Of a stretch of DNA of 64,000 bases, positions 41,540 to 49,214 are shown piece after piece (the stretch's first letter is position 1; every line of letters starts with the position of its first letter). Source of the DNA: an uncultured Vampirovibrio sp. (GTDB lineage: Bacteria; Cyanobacteriota; Vampirovibrionia; Gastranaerophilales; Gastranaerophilaceae); assembly GCA_910584405.1 (NCBI GenBank), contig CAJUAL010000011.1, forward strand, positions 9,195 through 73,194, read 5' to 3'. A program made the position numbers and the translations under genes. Under the pieces are notes generated by a model. That model saw nothing but the letters and a program-made list of their open reading frames with translations. It had not been told where the DNA came from and ran no database searches.

Positions 41540-41857
41540 ATGGCAAACAGCACTAAGAAAAACAGAATCAGAGTTTGTTTGAAAGCTTATGATCACAAAC
41601 TAATTGATGTATCTGCTGACAAAATCGTAGAAACAGCAAAAAGAACAGACGCTAAAGTAGCCGGTCCTATTCCTTTACCTACAAAAAGACGTATCTATTG
41701 TGTATTGCGTTCACCACACGTTGATAAAAAATCTCGTGAACATTTCGAAATCAGAACACACAAGCGCATTATCGATATTTACGAACCAACTCAACAAACA
41801 ATGGAAGAGTTGCGTAGATTAGATTTACCGGCAGGTGTAGATATCGAAGCAAGATAG
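41540..41857 (+). CDS. rpsJ: 30S ribosomal protein S10
   Basis: A 105-residue S10 with I-R-V-C-L-K-A-Y-D-H-K and P-T-K-R-R-I-Y-C-V-L-R-S-P-H-V-D-K-K-S-R-E-H-F-E. I choose ATG 41540 because AAAAAGG is then 7 bases away; the ATG at 41534 is too close. It is the first gene of the cluster; the usual upstream rpsL-rpsG-fusA-tuf genes are not here. S10 also acts in antitermination as NusE. Confidence 0.97.
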   Translation: MANSTKKNRIRVCLKAYDHKLIDVSADKIVETAKRTDAKVAGPIPLPTKRRIYCVLRSPHVDKKSREHFEIRTHKRIIDIYEPTQQTMEELRRLDLPAGVDIEAR

Positions 41858-41891
41858 TTGCAACGATTCCTGTCAATGAAAATTGAATAAG

Positions 41892-42037
41892 CATTATGCA
41901 TAGATAATGTGATCTACTACCGCCTTAGAAACGAGGCGAGGGAGGTGAAAGTCCTCCAAAAGGTAAAAAGGACAGTAAGCAAAAGTAGCGCTCGCAAGAG
42001 AAAGATGCAACTCCGAAATCGGGGCAGGAAGACCTGC
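41892..42037 (+). promoter_or_regulatory. Hairpin-rich spacer between rpsJ and rplC
   Basis: The 212-bp gap is much longer than usual in this operon. Five hairpins follow each other: CATTAT/ATAATG (41892-41909), CGCCT/AGGCG (41921-41938), GGAGG-TGAAAGT-CCTCC (41941-41957), CCGA-AA-TCGG (42013-42022) and GCAGG-AAGA-CCTGC (42024-42037). No T run follows, so it does not look like a terminator. A structured RNA that controls rplC or L4 translation, or processing sites, is possible. Confidence 0.45.
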
Positions 42038-42069
42038 ACCAAGTAGGACGAGCAGGAAAGGTAAAAATT

Positions 42070-42708
42070 ATGACACTAGGTGTAATAGGTAAAAAAGTTG
42101 GAATGACTCAAATCTTTGACGAACAAGGTTTGGCAATCCCTGTAACTGTTATCAAAGTTGACGAAACTGTAGTTACTCAGGTTAAAACTGTAGAAACTGA
42201 CGGTTATAACGCAATCCAAGTTGGTACAATTGCAGCTAAAGAAAAACACTTGACAAAAGCTCAAATTGGTCATTTTAAGAAAAATAGTTTATCAAACTAC
42301 AGACATCTTCAGGAATTCAGAGTTGAAAATCCTCAAGATTACAAAGTAGGTGATAAAGTTGAACTTTCAGTATTAGAAAATGTTGAAAAAGTAGACGTAA
42401 CCGGTAAATCAATAGGTAAAGGCTTCCAAGGTACAGTTAAAAGACATAACTTCGGAAGAGGACCTATGGCTCACGGTTCTAAAAACCACAGAGAACCGGG
42501 TTCAATCGGTGCAGGTACAACTCCTTCACGTGTTATCAAAGGTAAAAGAATGGCTGGTAACATGGGTAACGAAAGAGTTACAATTACTAAGCTTAAATTA
42601 GTTAAAGTTGATTCAGCTAACGGTTTAGTATTAGTAAAAGGTTCAGTACCTGGATGCGAAGGCAGATTGGTAACAATCGTTCCGACAAGAACTAAATGGA
42701 ATGGCTAA
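42070..42708 (+). CDS. rplC: 50S ribosomal protein L3
   Basis: A 212-residue L3: G-V-I-G-K-K-V-G-M-T-Q-I-F near the start, F-Q-G-T-V-K-R-H-N-F-G-R-G-P-M-A-H-G-S-K in the extension that reaches the peptidyl transferase centre, then G-N-E-R-V-T-I. GGAAAGG precedes the ATG. Follows the long rpsJ-rplC spacer. Confidence 0.97.
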   Translation: MTLGVIGKKVGMTQIFDEQGLAIPVTVIKVDETVVTQVKTVETDGYNAIQVGTIAAKEKHLTKAQIGHFKKNSLSNYRHLQEFRVENPQDYKVGDKVELSVLENVEKVDVTGKSIGKGFQGTVKRHNFGRGPMAHGSKNHREPGSIGAGTTPSRVIKGKRMAGNMGNERVTITKLKLVKVDSANGLVLVKGSVPGCEGRLVTIVPTRTKWNG

Positions 42709-42786
42709 TCCTTAAAAGCCCTGACTTGCCATATAAAGCGCAACGCAAGGGGTAAGCAGTAAAAGAAAACATAAAGGAAAAAACAA

Positions 42787-43413
42787 ATGTCAAAAGAAAT
42801 ATTAAGTACAAATGGAGAAAAATTAGGCGAAATTACTTTAGAAAAAAGTGTTTTCGGTGTAGAACCTAATTTACATGTAATGCACTTAGCATTGAGAAGA
42901 CAATTAAATAACGCTCGTCAAGGTAATGCTTGTACAAAAACAAGAGCAGAAGTAGCCGGCGGCGGAAGAAAACCTTGGAAACAAAAAGGAACAGGCCGTG
43001 CAAGAGCAGGTTCACTACGTTCACCATTGTTTGCAGGCGGCGGCGTAATCTTTGGACCAAAACCAAGAAGCTACGCATTCAATATGCCTCAAAAAGCAAG
43101 ACAATTAGCTTTAAAATCAGCTTTATCAGCTCGCGAAGCTCAATTGGTTGTAGTTAAAGACTTCTCAACAATCACAGAACCAAAAACAAAATTAATGGTT
43201 AGTGCATTAAAATCATTAAACGTTAGCGGAAAAGTTTTAATCATTGCTAATCCAAAAGCTGATGAAAACAAAAACTTGGAATTATCTTCAAGAAATATTC
43301 CTAGCGTAAAACTTTTATTACCGACTAACTTAAACGTGAAAGATTTATTGGAAGCTGATTTTGTTGTTATGACTGAATCCGCTGTAAATGAAATTACAGA
43401 AAGGTTACAATAA
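42787..43413 (+). CDS. rplD: 50S ribosomal protein L4
   Basis: A 208-residue L4 with the tunnel loop P-W-K-Q-K-G-T-G-R-A-R-A-G-S-L-R-S-P and G-G-G-V-I-F-G-P-K-P-R. In E. coli L4 represses its own operon; whether it binds the leader here is unknown. The stop overlaps the rplW ATG by one base (TAATG). Confidence 0.97.
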   Translation: MSKEILSTNGEKLGEITLEKSVFGVEPNLHVMHLALRRQLNNARQGNACTKTRAEVAGGGRKPWKQKGTGRARAGSLRSPLFAGGGVIFGPKPRSYAFNMPQKARQLALKSALSAREAQLVVVKDFSTITEPKTKLMVSALKSLNVSGKVLIIANPKADENKNLELSSRNIPSVKLLLPTNLNVKDLLEADFVVMTESAVNEITERLQ

Positions 43414-43709
43414 TGAGTAAAGAAACAGAAAGATTATATGACGTAATTAAAAAGTCATTAATTACAGAAAAATCAGTGGCAGCAACAGAAAATGCACAAT
43501 ATACTTTCGAAGTAAAAAAAGATGCAACAAAAATTGAAATTGCTAAAGCTGTAGAATTAGCTTTTCCTGGAAGAAAAGTTAAAAAAGTAAGAACAGTTTA
43601 TATGCCTTCACACGAAAAAAGAATGGGATATAAATTCGGAAGAACAGATTCAAGCAAGAAAGCCATCGTAACAATCGAAGGCGAACCTATTGAATTTATC
43701 GGAGTGTAG
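43413..43709 (+). CDS. rplW: 50S ribosomal protein L23
   Basis: A 98-residue L23: S-L-I-T-E-K-S-V-A-A-T-E, Y-T-F-E-V-K-K-D-A-T-K-I-E-I-A-K-A-V-E, and a C-terminal part with F-G-R-T-D-S-S-K-K-A. It sits at the tunnel exit, where trigger factor and SRP bind. Translationally coupled to rplD. Confidence 0.96.
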   Translation: MSKETERLYDVIKKSLITEKSVAATENAQYTFEVKKDATKIEIAKAVELAFPGRKVKKVRTVYMPSHEKRMGYKFGRTDSSKKAIVTIEGEPIEFIGV

Positions 43710-43711
43710 CG

Positions 43712-43806
43712 AATTTTACGTAGAGTGAAGCGAACTCGTCAGGTGCGAAGGTTTAAATGAATGGTAGCGAAGCGAAATGAGTAGAAAACCTGAGCTCAGT
43801 AAAATT
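43712..43806. repeat. Inverted-repeat spacer between rplW and rplB
   Basis: In the 205-bp gap, AATTTTAC (43712-43719) pairs with GTAAAATT (43799-43806), and inside it AGGTTT (43749) with AAACCT (43786). Between them are AAGCGAA-type short repeats. The remaining bases to 43914 hold no gene, only the rplB ribosome site (AAAGGAG). Confidence 0.5.
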
Positions 43807-43914
43807 TAAGACATTGAATTTTATATAACGTAAAACAAAGTTTAACTCCACAGGGGCGAAAAGGCATATGTCCCTAAAAAGTAATACAAAGCCAATTAAA
43901 GGAGAAAATTAGAA

Positions 43915-44742
43915 ATGGCAACTAGAAAAATCAATCCTACAACACCGGGACAAAGAGGTATGACAAAAAGTGATTATCAAGAAATCACAACCTCAACTCC
44001 TGAAAAATCGTTGTTAAGATCATTGAAAAAAACAGCCGGAAGAAATAACACTGGTAGAATTACATGTCGTCACAAAGGCGGCGGTGTAAAAAGATCATAC
44101 CGTGTAATTGATTTCAAAAGAGATAAATTTGGCGTACCTGCAACAGTAAAAACTATTGAGTACGATCCAAACAGAAACGTAAGAATTTCATTATGTTTCT
44201 ACGCCGATGGTGAAAAAAGATATATTTTGACACCGGAAGGTTTGAACGTAGGCGATGTAATCGTTTCAGGTCCTGAAGCACCTGTACAAACAGGTAACGC
44301 AATGCCTTTAGAATTAATTCCGTTAGGTTCAATTGTTCACAACGTAGAATTAAATCCTGGCAGAGGTGCCGTAATGGTTAGATCAGCAGGTAACAGCGCT
44401 CAAGTTATGGCTAAAGAAGGTAACTATGTAACAATTAAATTACCTTCAGGCGAAATGAGAATGGTAAGAAAAGAATGTATGGCAACAATTGGTGCTCTGG
44501 GTAACTCAGAATTCAAAAACTTATCAATCGGTAAAGCCGGAAGAAAACGTTATATGGGTATCAGACCAACTGTACGTGGTGTAACAATGAACCCTTGCGA
44601 TCACCCACACGGTGGTGGTGAAGGTAAAACCGGTCCTGGCGGACACCCTAAAACACCTTGGGGTAAACCGGCTCTTGGTTACAAAACTCGTAAAAAAGGT
44701 AAAGCTTCTGATAAATTAATCGTTAGAAGACGTAAAAAATAG
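43915..44742 (+). CDS. rplB: 50S ribosomal protein L2
   Basis: A 275-residue L2, the protein that organises the peptidyl transferase centre: G-R-N-N-T-G-R-I-T-C-R-H-K-G-G-G, then the highly conserved G-V-T-M-N-P-C-D-H-P-H-G-G-G-E-G, with Cys in place of the more common Val or Ala, and the basic tail. AAAGGAG precedes the ATG. Confidence 0.97.
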   Translation: MATRKINPTTPGQRGMTKSDYQEITTSTPEKSLLRSLKKTAGRNNTGRITCRHKGGGVKRSYRVIDFKRDKFGVPATVKTIEYDPNRNVRISLCFYADGEKRYILTPEGLNVGDVIVSGPEAPVQTGNAMPLELIPLGSIVHNVELNPGRGAVMVRSAGNSAQVMAKEGNYVTIKLPSGEMRMVRKECMATIGALGNSEFKNLSIGKAGRKRYMGIRPTVRGVTMNPCDHPHGGGEGKTGPGGHPKTPWGKPALGYKTRKKGKASDKLIVRRRKK

Positions 44743-44911
44743 GCGCAAGCCGGTGTGAAGCCGGAGCCGGGTTGCGATAAGCAATCCGGACAGGGCGGAA
44801 CACTACGATACCGCCGTTATGAACGGAATGAAAATGAAGTGAATGAAGCAATCTATGATTGCACAGGCGGTTAATATAAAAAACAAACAACAATTAAAAA
44901 AGGAGAAATAA
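44743..44911. repeat. GC-rich hairpin spacer between rplB and rpsS
   Basis: A 169-bp gap. CCGG-GTTGC-GATAA-GCAAT-CCGG (about 44767-44789) forms a hairpin of the same GATTGC/GCAATC kind as in the nrdD-nrdG spacer; CAATC-TAT-GATTG follows at about 44850-44862. The left half is GC-rich, unlike the genes around it. No gene seen; rpsS ribosome site AAAGGAG at the end. Confidence 0.55.
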
Positions 44912-45190
44912 ATGGCACGTTCATTAAAAAAAGGTGCATATGTAGAAGAAGCTCTACAAAAGAAAATCGAAAAAATGAATGCTAACTCTGACAAAAAAGT
45001 TATCAAAACTTGGTCAAGAGCATCAATGATTGTACCTGATATGTTAGGTCATACTATTGCTGTTCACAACGGTAAAACTCACGTACCTGTATATGTAACA
45101 GAACAAATGGTAGGACACAAATTGGGCGAATTTGCACCGACAAGATTATTCAAAGGTCACGCAGGTGCAGACAAAGCAAAAAGAGGTTAG
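44912..45190 (+). CDS. rpsS: 30S ribosomal protein S19
   Basis: A 92-residue S19: A-R-S-L-K-K-G-A-Y-V-E at the start, T-W-S-R-A-S-M-I-V-P-D-M-L-G-H-T-I-A-V-H-N-G, and L-G-E-F-A-P-T-R-L-F-K-G-H. AAAGGAG before the ATG. It follows the long hairpin spacer after rplB. Confidence 0.97.
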   Translation: MARSLKKGAYVEEALQKKIEKMNANSDKKVIKTWSRASMIVPDMLGHTIAVHNGKTHVPVYVTEQMVGHKLGEFAPTRLFKGHAGADKAKRG

Positions 45191-45236
45191 TACAAATAAT
45201 CCAAAGTGATATTTATATTAAATAAAGGATAAAAAA

Positions 45237-45575
45237 ATGGAAGCAAAAGCAAAACAAACAGACATAAAAATGACAGCAAGAAAACTTCGCCGAGTAATCA
45301 ACGAAGTTAGAGGAAAAGCTGTTACAGAAGCTCAAGATATGTTACGTTTTATGCCTTATTTTGCAGCAAGAGTTGTAGAAAAGAACTTGAAAGCTGCTGT
45401 TGCAAACGCTCGTGAGCAATATGGGGTAGCTCCTGAATCATTAAAGATTTCACAAATCTTTGCTGATGAAAGTGTTACATATAAACGTGCAAGAACAAGA
45501 GCACAAGGTCGTATGTATTCAAGAATGAAACGTACATCACACCTTACATTAATAGTTAGTGATACAACAAAATAG
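45237..45575 (+). CDS. rplV: 50S ribosomal protein L22
   Basis: A 112-residue L22 with V-R-G-K-A-V-T-E-A and the conserved tunnel-hairpin segment R-A-R-A-R-T-R-A-Q-G-R-M-Y variant (K-R-A-R-T-R-A-Q-G-R), followed by R-T-S-H-L-T-L-I-V-S-D. The 46-bp gap to rpsS and 12 bp to rpsC are ordinary. Confidence 0.96.
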   Translation: MEAKAKQTDIKMTARKLRRVINEVRGKAVTEAQDMLRFMPYFAARVVEKNLKAAVANAREQYGVAPESLKISQIFADESVTYKRARTRAQGRMYSRMKRTSHLTLIVSDTTK

Positions 45576-45587
45576 GAAAGTAATAAA

Positions 45588-46325
45588 ATGGGACAAAAAA
45601 CACATCCAACCGGATTTAGAGTAGGAGTCATCCGTAAATGGGCAAGCACATGGTATGCTAAATGGAAAGATTACGGTGTATGCGTAAAAGAGGATGATTT
45701 AATCAGAAAATTCGTTAAGAAAAAATTATATGCAGCAGGTGTATCAAGAATCTTGATAGACAGAAAAGCACAAAATACAACAATCACAGTTGTAACAGCA
45801 AAACCTGGTATAGTTGTTGGTCGTGGCGGTCAAGGTATTGATGAACTTCGTCAGGAAGTAACAAAATATATTGGCAAACCTGTTATCATCAACGTAGTTG
45901 AAGTTGCAAGAATAGATGCAGATGCACAATTAGTTGCAGAAAATATTGCTCAGCAATTAGAAAAACGTATTGCATTCAGACGTGCAATGAAACAATCAAT
46001 GCAAAGAACTATGAGATCAGGCGTTCAAGGTATCAAAGTTATGGTATCAGGACGTTTGGGTGGTGCTGAAATCGCTCGTTCAGAATGGGCTAAAGAAGGA
46101 AGAATCCCTCTTCAAACATTAAGAGCAGACGTAGATTTCGGTTTTGCAGAAGCTGATACAATCATGGGTAAAATTGGTGTTAAAGTTTGGATTTTCAAAG
46201 GCAACTTAATGCCTGGCGAAATGGCAGACCAAAACATTAAAACAAAAAGCGGTAAAGACAATTCTGAAAGATCAGGAAGACGTCCGAGACGCGGTAGAAA
46301 TGTTGAAACAACATCTCAAAACTAG
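45588..46325 (+). CDS. rpsC: 30S ribosomal protein S3
   Basis: A 245-residue S3: G-Q-K-T-H-P-T-G-F-R-V-G at the start, the KH-domain loop V-G-R-G-G-Q-G-I-D near residue 80, and the C-terminal S3 domain with R-L-G-G-A-E-I-A-R-S-E. The tail after about residue 215 is a charged, Arg-rich extension. Has helicase-like function at the mRNA entry tunnel in known ribosomes. Confidence 0.97.
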   Translation: MGQKTHPTGFRVGVIRKWASTWYAKWKDYGVCVKEDDLIRKFVKKKLYAAGVSRILIDRKAQNTTITVVTAKPGIVVGRGGQGIDELRQEVTKYIGKPVIINVVEVARIDADAQLVAENIAQQLEKRIAFRRAMKQSMQRTMRSGVQGIKVMVSGRLGGAEIARSEWAKEGRIPLQTLRADVDFGFAEADTIMGKIGVKVWIFKGNLMPGEMADQNIKTKSGKDNSERSGRRPRRGRNVETTSQN

Positions 46326-46356
46326 TAAGGTATAAAAACAATAGGAGCAAAATATA

Positions 46357-46776
46357 ATGTTACAGCCTAAAAAGACTAAATACCGCAAAATGATGAAAGG
46401 CAGAATGAAAGGTACTGAAACAAGAGGTACAAAACTTGAATTCGGTCAATACGCTCTTCAAGCAGTAGAGCCTGGTTGGATTACCAGCCGTCAAATCGAG
46501 GCAGCACGTCGTGCAATGACTCGTGAAATCAAACGTGGCGGTAACGTTTGGATAAAAATATTCCCGGATAAACCGATTACTGCAAAACCTGCAGAAACTC
46601 GTATGGGTTCAGGTAAAGGTAATGTGGAATACTGGGTTGCAGTTGTTAAACCAAACAGATTATTGTTTGAACTTGACTACTTCGATAGAAATACTGCAGT
46701 GCACGCATTAGAATTGGCTGCACAAAAGTTACCTATCAAAGTTAAGATAGTTGAACAACCAAGAGAACAAGCATAG
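46357..46776 (+). CDS. rplP: 50S ribosomal protein L16
   Basis: A 139-residue L16: L-Q-P-K-K-T-K-Y-R-K start, F-G-Q-Y-A-L-Q-A-V-E-P-G-W-I-T-S-R-Q-I-E and K-P-A-E-T-R-M-G-S-G-K-G. Binds near the A-site tRNA elbow. AGGAG precedes the ATG. A 73-bp gap with a small hairpin separates it from rpmC. Confidence 0.97.
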   Translation: MLQPKKTKYRKMMKGRMKGTETRGTKLEFGQYALQAVEPGWITSRQIEAARRAMTREIKRGGNVWIKIFPDKPITAKPAETRMGSGKGNVEYWVAVVKPNRLLFELDYFDRNTAVHALELAAQKLPIKVKIVEQPREQA

Positions 46777-46849
46777 CAAATATCCCCTTCTTAACAAGAA
46801 GTTAATTCTTCAGGTCGGATAAGCAGGGACAATATAAAGGAAAATAAAA

Positions 46850-47047
46850 ATGAAATTAAATGAAATGCGTGAAAAATCAGTAGATGAGTTACAAACTGCA
46901 GTAGAGGATTGGAAAAAACAATTACTTGAAGCAAGATTGCAATTATCAACTCATAAATTAGAAAATACAGCAAGTATTTCTAAAACAAAAAAACTCATCG
47001 CTCAAGCAAAAACAATAATAACAGAAAAAGGGGTACAAAATGCCTAA
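46850..47047 (+). CDS. rpmC: 50S ribosomal protein L29
   Basis: A 65-residue L29, two helices: L-N-E-M-R-E-K-S-V-D-E-L and the basic pair K-L-E-N-T-A-S-I-S-K-T-K-K-L-I-A-Q-A-K-T. The gene overlaps rpsQ by 8 bp, as expected for a coupled pair. Confidence 0.93.
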   Translation: MKLNEMREKSVDELQTAVEDWKKQLLEARLQLSTHKLENTASISKTKKLIAQAKTIITEKGVQNA

Positions 47048-47285
47048 GAAAGAAAAACAAGGATTAGTAGTTAGTAACAAAATGGATAAAACTGTAGTAG
47101 TTAGAGTTGCTGATTATGAACCACATCCAAAATACAAAAAAATTATGGAATCAAATAAAAACTATAAAGCACATGATGCCCAAAACGTTTGTAATGAAGG
47201 CGATACAGTAAGAATCGTTGAAAACAGACCTATCTCAGGCGGAAAACGCTGGGTTGTAGCTGAAGTAGTAGAAAAAGCAAGATAA
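47040..47285 (+). CDS. rpsQ: 30S ribosomal protein S17
   Basis: An 81-residue S17: G-L-V-V-S-N-K-M-D-K-T-V-V-V-R-V, Y-K-A-H-D-A-Q-N-V-C-N-E-G-D-T-V-R-I and E-N-R-P-I-S-G-G-K-R-W. It starts 8 bp inside rpmC, with GGGG as a weak ribosome site, so it depends on coupling. Confidence 0.96.
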   Translation: MPKKEKQGLVVSNKMDKTVVVRVADYEPHPKYKKIMESNKNYKAHDAQNVCNEGDTVRIVENRPISGGKRWVVAEVVEKAR

Positions 47286-47440
47286 TTGTAATTTTGCTTT
47301 TGGCAAAATTTACAAGTATCTTGTCCTGAACTTGATTCAGGACCTCCGAAACAAAGTTTCGGTCAACCCTTGAAAAGGGAAGCAACATTACCATAGAGTA
47401 ATGAGAGGCAAAAAGTAGTAAATACTAAAAGGAAAGAAAA
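47286..47440. repeat. Hairpin-rich spacer between rpsQ and rplN
   Basis: Four hairpins in 155 bp: TTGTAA-TTTTGC...GCAAAATTTACAA (47286-47315), GTCCTGAA-CTTGA-TTCAGGAC (47323-47343), CCGAAAC-AAA-GTTTCGG (47347-47363) and CCCTT-GAAA-AGGG (47368-47380). The second belongs to the dispersed palindromic family also seen at 16359, 24514 and 39205. No gene. Confidence 0.6.
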
Positions 47441-47809
47441 ATGATACAACAAGAAACAAGACTAGAAGTAGCAGATAACACAGGTGCAAAACAATTGTTA
47501 TGTATCCGTGTTATGGGAAGCTCAAATAAAAAATTTGCAGCGGTTGGCGACGAGATCGTAGCTTCTGTAAAAGATGCGACTCCGAATATGGCTGTGAAAA
47601 AAGGTGAAGTTGTCAGAGCAGTTGTAGTAAGAACTAAAGCAGATATCAAACGTAATGACGGTTCAGTTATCAGATTTGATGAAAATGCAGCAGTTATTAT
47701 TAACAAAGACGGCAACCCTAGAGGGACTCGTGTTTTCGGACCTGTAGCTCGTGAATTGAGAGACAAAGGTTATATGAAAATAGTTTCTCTTGCACCGGAA
47801 GTTATCTAA
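47441..47809 (+). CDS. rplN: 50S ribosomal protein L14
   Basis: A 122-residue L14: M-I-Q-Q-E-T-R-L-E-V-A-D-N-T-G-A-K, G-D-E-I-V-A-S-V-K-D-A, G-S-V-I-R-F-D-E-N-A-A-V-I and the G-T-R-V-F-G-P-V-A-R-E-L signature. It contacts 16S rRNA in an intersubunit bridge. GGAAAG before the ATG. Confidence 0.97.
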   Translation: MIQQETRLEVADNTGAKQLLCIRVMGSSNKKFAAVGDEIVASVKDATPNMAVKKGEVVRAVVVRTKADIKRNDGSVIRFDENAAVIINKDGNPRGTRVFGPVARELRDKGYMKIVSLAPEVI

Positions 47810-47880
47810 TATACACAAACCATGTAATAGATTCTATAAAGTTTTAGAATCAGTCCATGTAAGGAAACCAGGAGAAAAAA

Positions 47881-48219
47881 ATGACAAACAAAGATAAAAA
47901 AAGTTTACATGTAAAAACCAGCGACAGAGTCGTTGTTATTGCAGGTAAAGACAAAGGAAAAATCGGTAACGTAAAAAAAGTTGACCTGGAAAAAGGAAGA
48001 GTAATTGTAGAAGGCGCTAATATGGTGACTAAAGCTCAAAAACCTCAACCTGCAGCAGGTATTCAAGGCGGACTAATCAAATTGGAAGCTCCGATTGATT
48101 CATCAAATGTGATGATTGTTTGCCCGGCTTGCGAAAAGGCAACAAGAGTTGAAATGAAAGTTATCGATGGTAAAAAAGTTCGCGTTTGTAAAAAATGCGG
48201 TGAACAACTAGATGCTTAG
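47881..48219 (+). CDS. rplX: 50S ribosomal protein L24
   Basis: A 112-residue L24 with the KOW motif V-V-V-I-A-G-K-D-K-G-K-I-G-N-V and a C-terminal zinc-ribbon-like part, C-P-A-C-E-K-A and C-K-K-C-G, four Cys in two CxxC pairs. Assembly initiator protein. GGAG lies before the ATG. Downstream CCGC-TTCG-GCGG is a small UUCG hairpin (48228-48239). Confidence 0.96.
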   Translation: MTNKDKKSLHVKTSDRVVVIAGKDKGKIGNVKKVDLEKGRVIVEGANMVTKAQKPQPAAGIQGGLIKLEAPIDSSNVMIVCPACEKATRVEMKVIDGKKVRVCKKCGEQLDA

Positions 48220-48274
48220 TGTGTAACCGCTTCGGCGGATACGACATTAATACCAATAGTAAAGGAAAAGAAAA

Positions 48275-48832
48275 ATGACAGTAACAAAAAATTTAAAATC
48301 AAAATATCAAGAAGAAGTTGTACCGGCTTTAAAAGAAAAGTTCGGATACAAAAATGATCACCAAGTTCCAAAACTTGTTAAAATAGTTTTGAACATGGGT
48401 GTAGGTGAAGCTTCTCACAACTCAAAAATTGCTGAAGCAATTGAAGCTCAATTAACAAAAATTGCCGGTCAAAAAGCAGTTGTTACAAAAGCTAAAAAAT
48501 CAATCGCTTCATACAAATTGAGAGAAGGAATGCCGGTTGGAGCAATGGCAACATTGCGTGGCGAAAGAATGTATGATTTCTTACAAAAACTAATTTGCGT
48601 AGTTCTACCAAGAATCCGTGACTTCCGCGGTATCAGCGCAAAAAGTTTTGACGGTCGCGGCAATTATACATTGGGCTTGAAAGAACAAGCTCTATTCCCT
48701 GAAATCACTTATGAAGAAGTGGATTTAGTTAAGGGTATGAACGTTTCAGTTATCACAACTGCTGAAACAGATGAAGAGGCAAGAGAATTGTTAAGACTTC
48801 TCGGTATGCCATTCAAAGGTAGTAAAAACTAA
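48275..48832 (+). CDS. rplE: 50S ribosomal protein L5
   Basis: A 185-residue L5: K-L-V-K-I-V-L-N-M-G-V-G-E-A, K-A-K-K-S-I-A-S-Y-K-L-R-E-G-M-P-V-G and P-R-I-R-D-F-R-G-I-S, then G-N-Y-T-L-G-L-K-E-Q. Binds 5S rRNA and the P-site tRNA. Follows rplX by 55 bp containing the small UUCG hairpin. Confidence 0.97.
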   Translation: MTVTKNLKSKYQEEVVPALKEKFGYKNDHQVPKLVKIVLNMGVGEASHNSKIAEAIEAQLTKIAGQKAVVTKAKKSIASYKLREGMPVGAMATLRGERMYDFLQKLICVVLPRIRDFRGISAKSFDGRGNYTLGLKEQALFPEITYEEVDLVKGMNVSVITTAETDEEARELLRLLGMPFKGSKN

Positions 48833-48855
48833 TAAGTACAAGATAGGAGAAATTC

Positions 48856-49062
48856 ATGGCTAAGAAAGCGATGATTAACAAAGAACTTAAACGCGAAAAA
48901 CTTGCTGCTGCCGGAAAATACCCAACAGTAAGACTTCACAACAGATGTTCTATCTGTGGAAGACCTCACGGTTTTCATAGAGATTTCGGTTTGTGCAGAA
49001 TCTGTTTAAGAAAAATGGCTCACCAAGGTTTGTTACCTGGTGTAACTAAAGCTAGCTGGTAG
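48856..49062 (+). CDS. rpsN: 30S ribosomal protein S14, zinc-binding type
   Basis: A 68-residue S14 with the two zinc pairs C-S-I-C and C-R-I-C and the H-G-F-H-R-D-F-G-L between them, so it is the short zinc-dependent type and slightly longer than the usual 61 residues because of an N-terminal extension (M-A-K-K-A-M-I-N). AGGAG before the ATG. It is the last gene before a terminator. Confidence 0.96.
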   Translation: MAKKAMINKELKREKLAAAGKYPTVRLHNRCSICGRPHGFHRDFGLCRICLRKMAHQGLLPGVTKASW

Positions 49063-49081
49063 TCAATTTGTTAATAGAATT

Positions 49082-49113
49082 AAAAGGAGCGGACAATGTC
49101 CGCCCTTTTTTTA
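49082..49113. terminator. Terminator ending the S10-S14 unit
   Basis: AAAAGG-A-GCGGAC, loop AAT, GTCCGC-C-CTTTTTTT: strong stem with one mismatch and a run of T. It ends transcription after rpsN, inside what is normally one long ribosomal operon. Confidence 0.9.
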
Positions 49114-49214
49114 TTGTAAAGAAATATTAATTAAAAGGCAATAATTTTTGAAAAAAATACTTAATATACATGTAAGTTAGTAAGGTTAAGTTTTAATTTA
49201 AAAGGAGTATTATT

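Noticed and set aside
43930..44742. L2 with Cys in the N-P-C-D-H motif as a damaged protein
   Set aside because: The rest of the motif and the length are normal; the change is conservative at that position.
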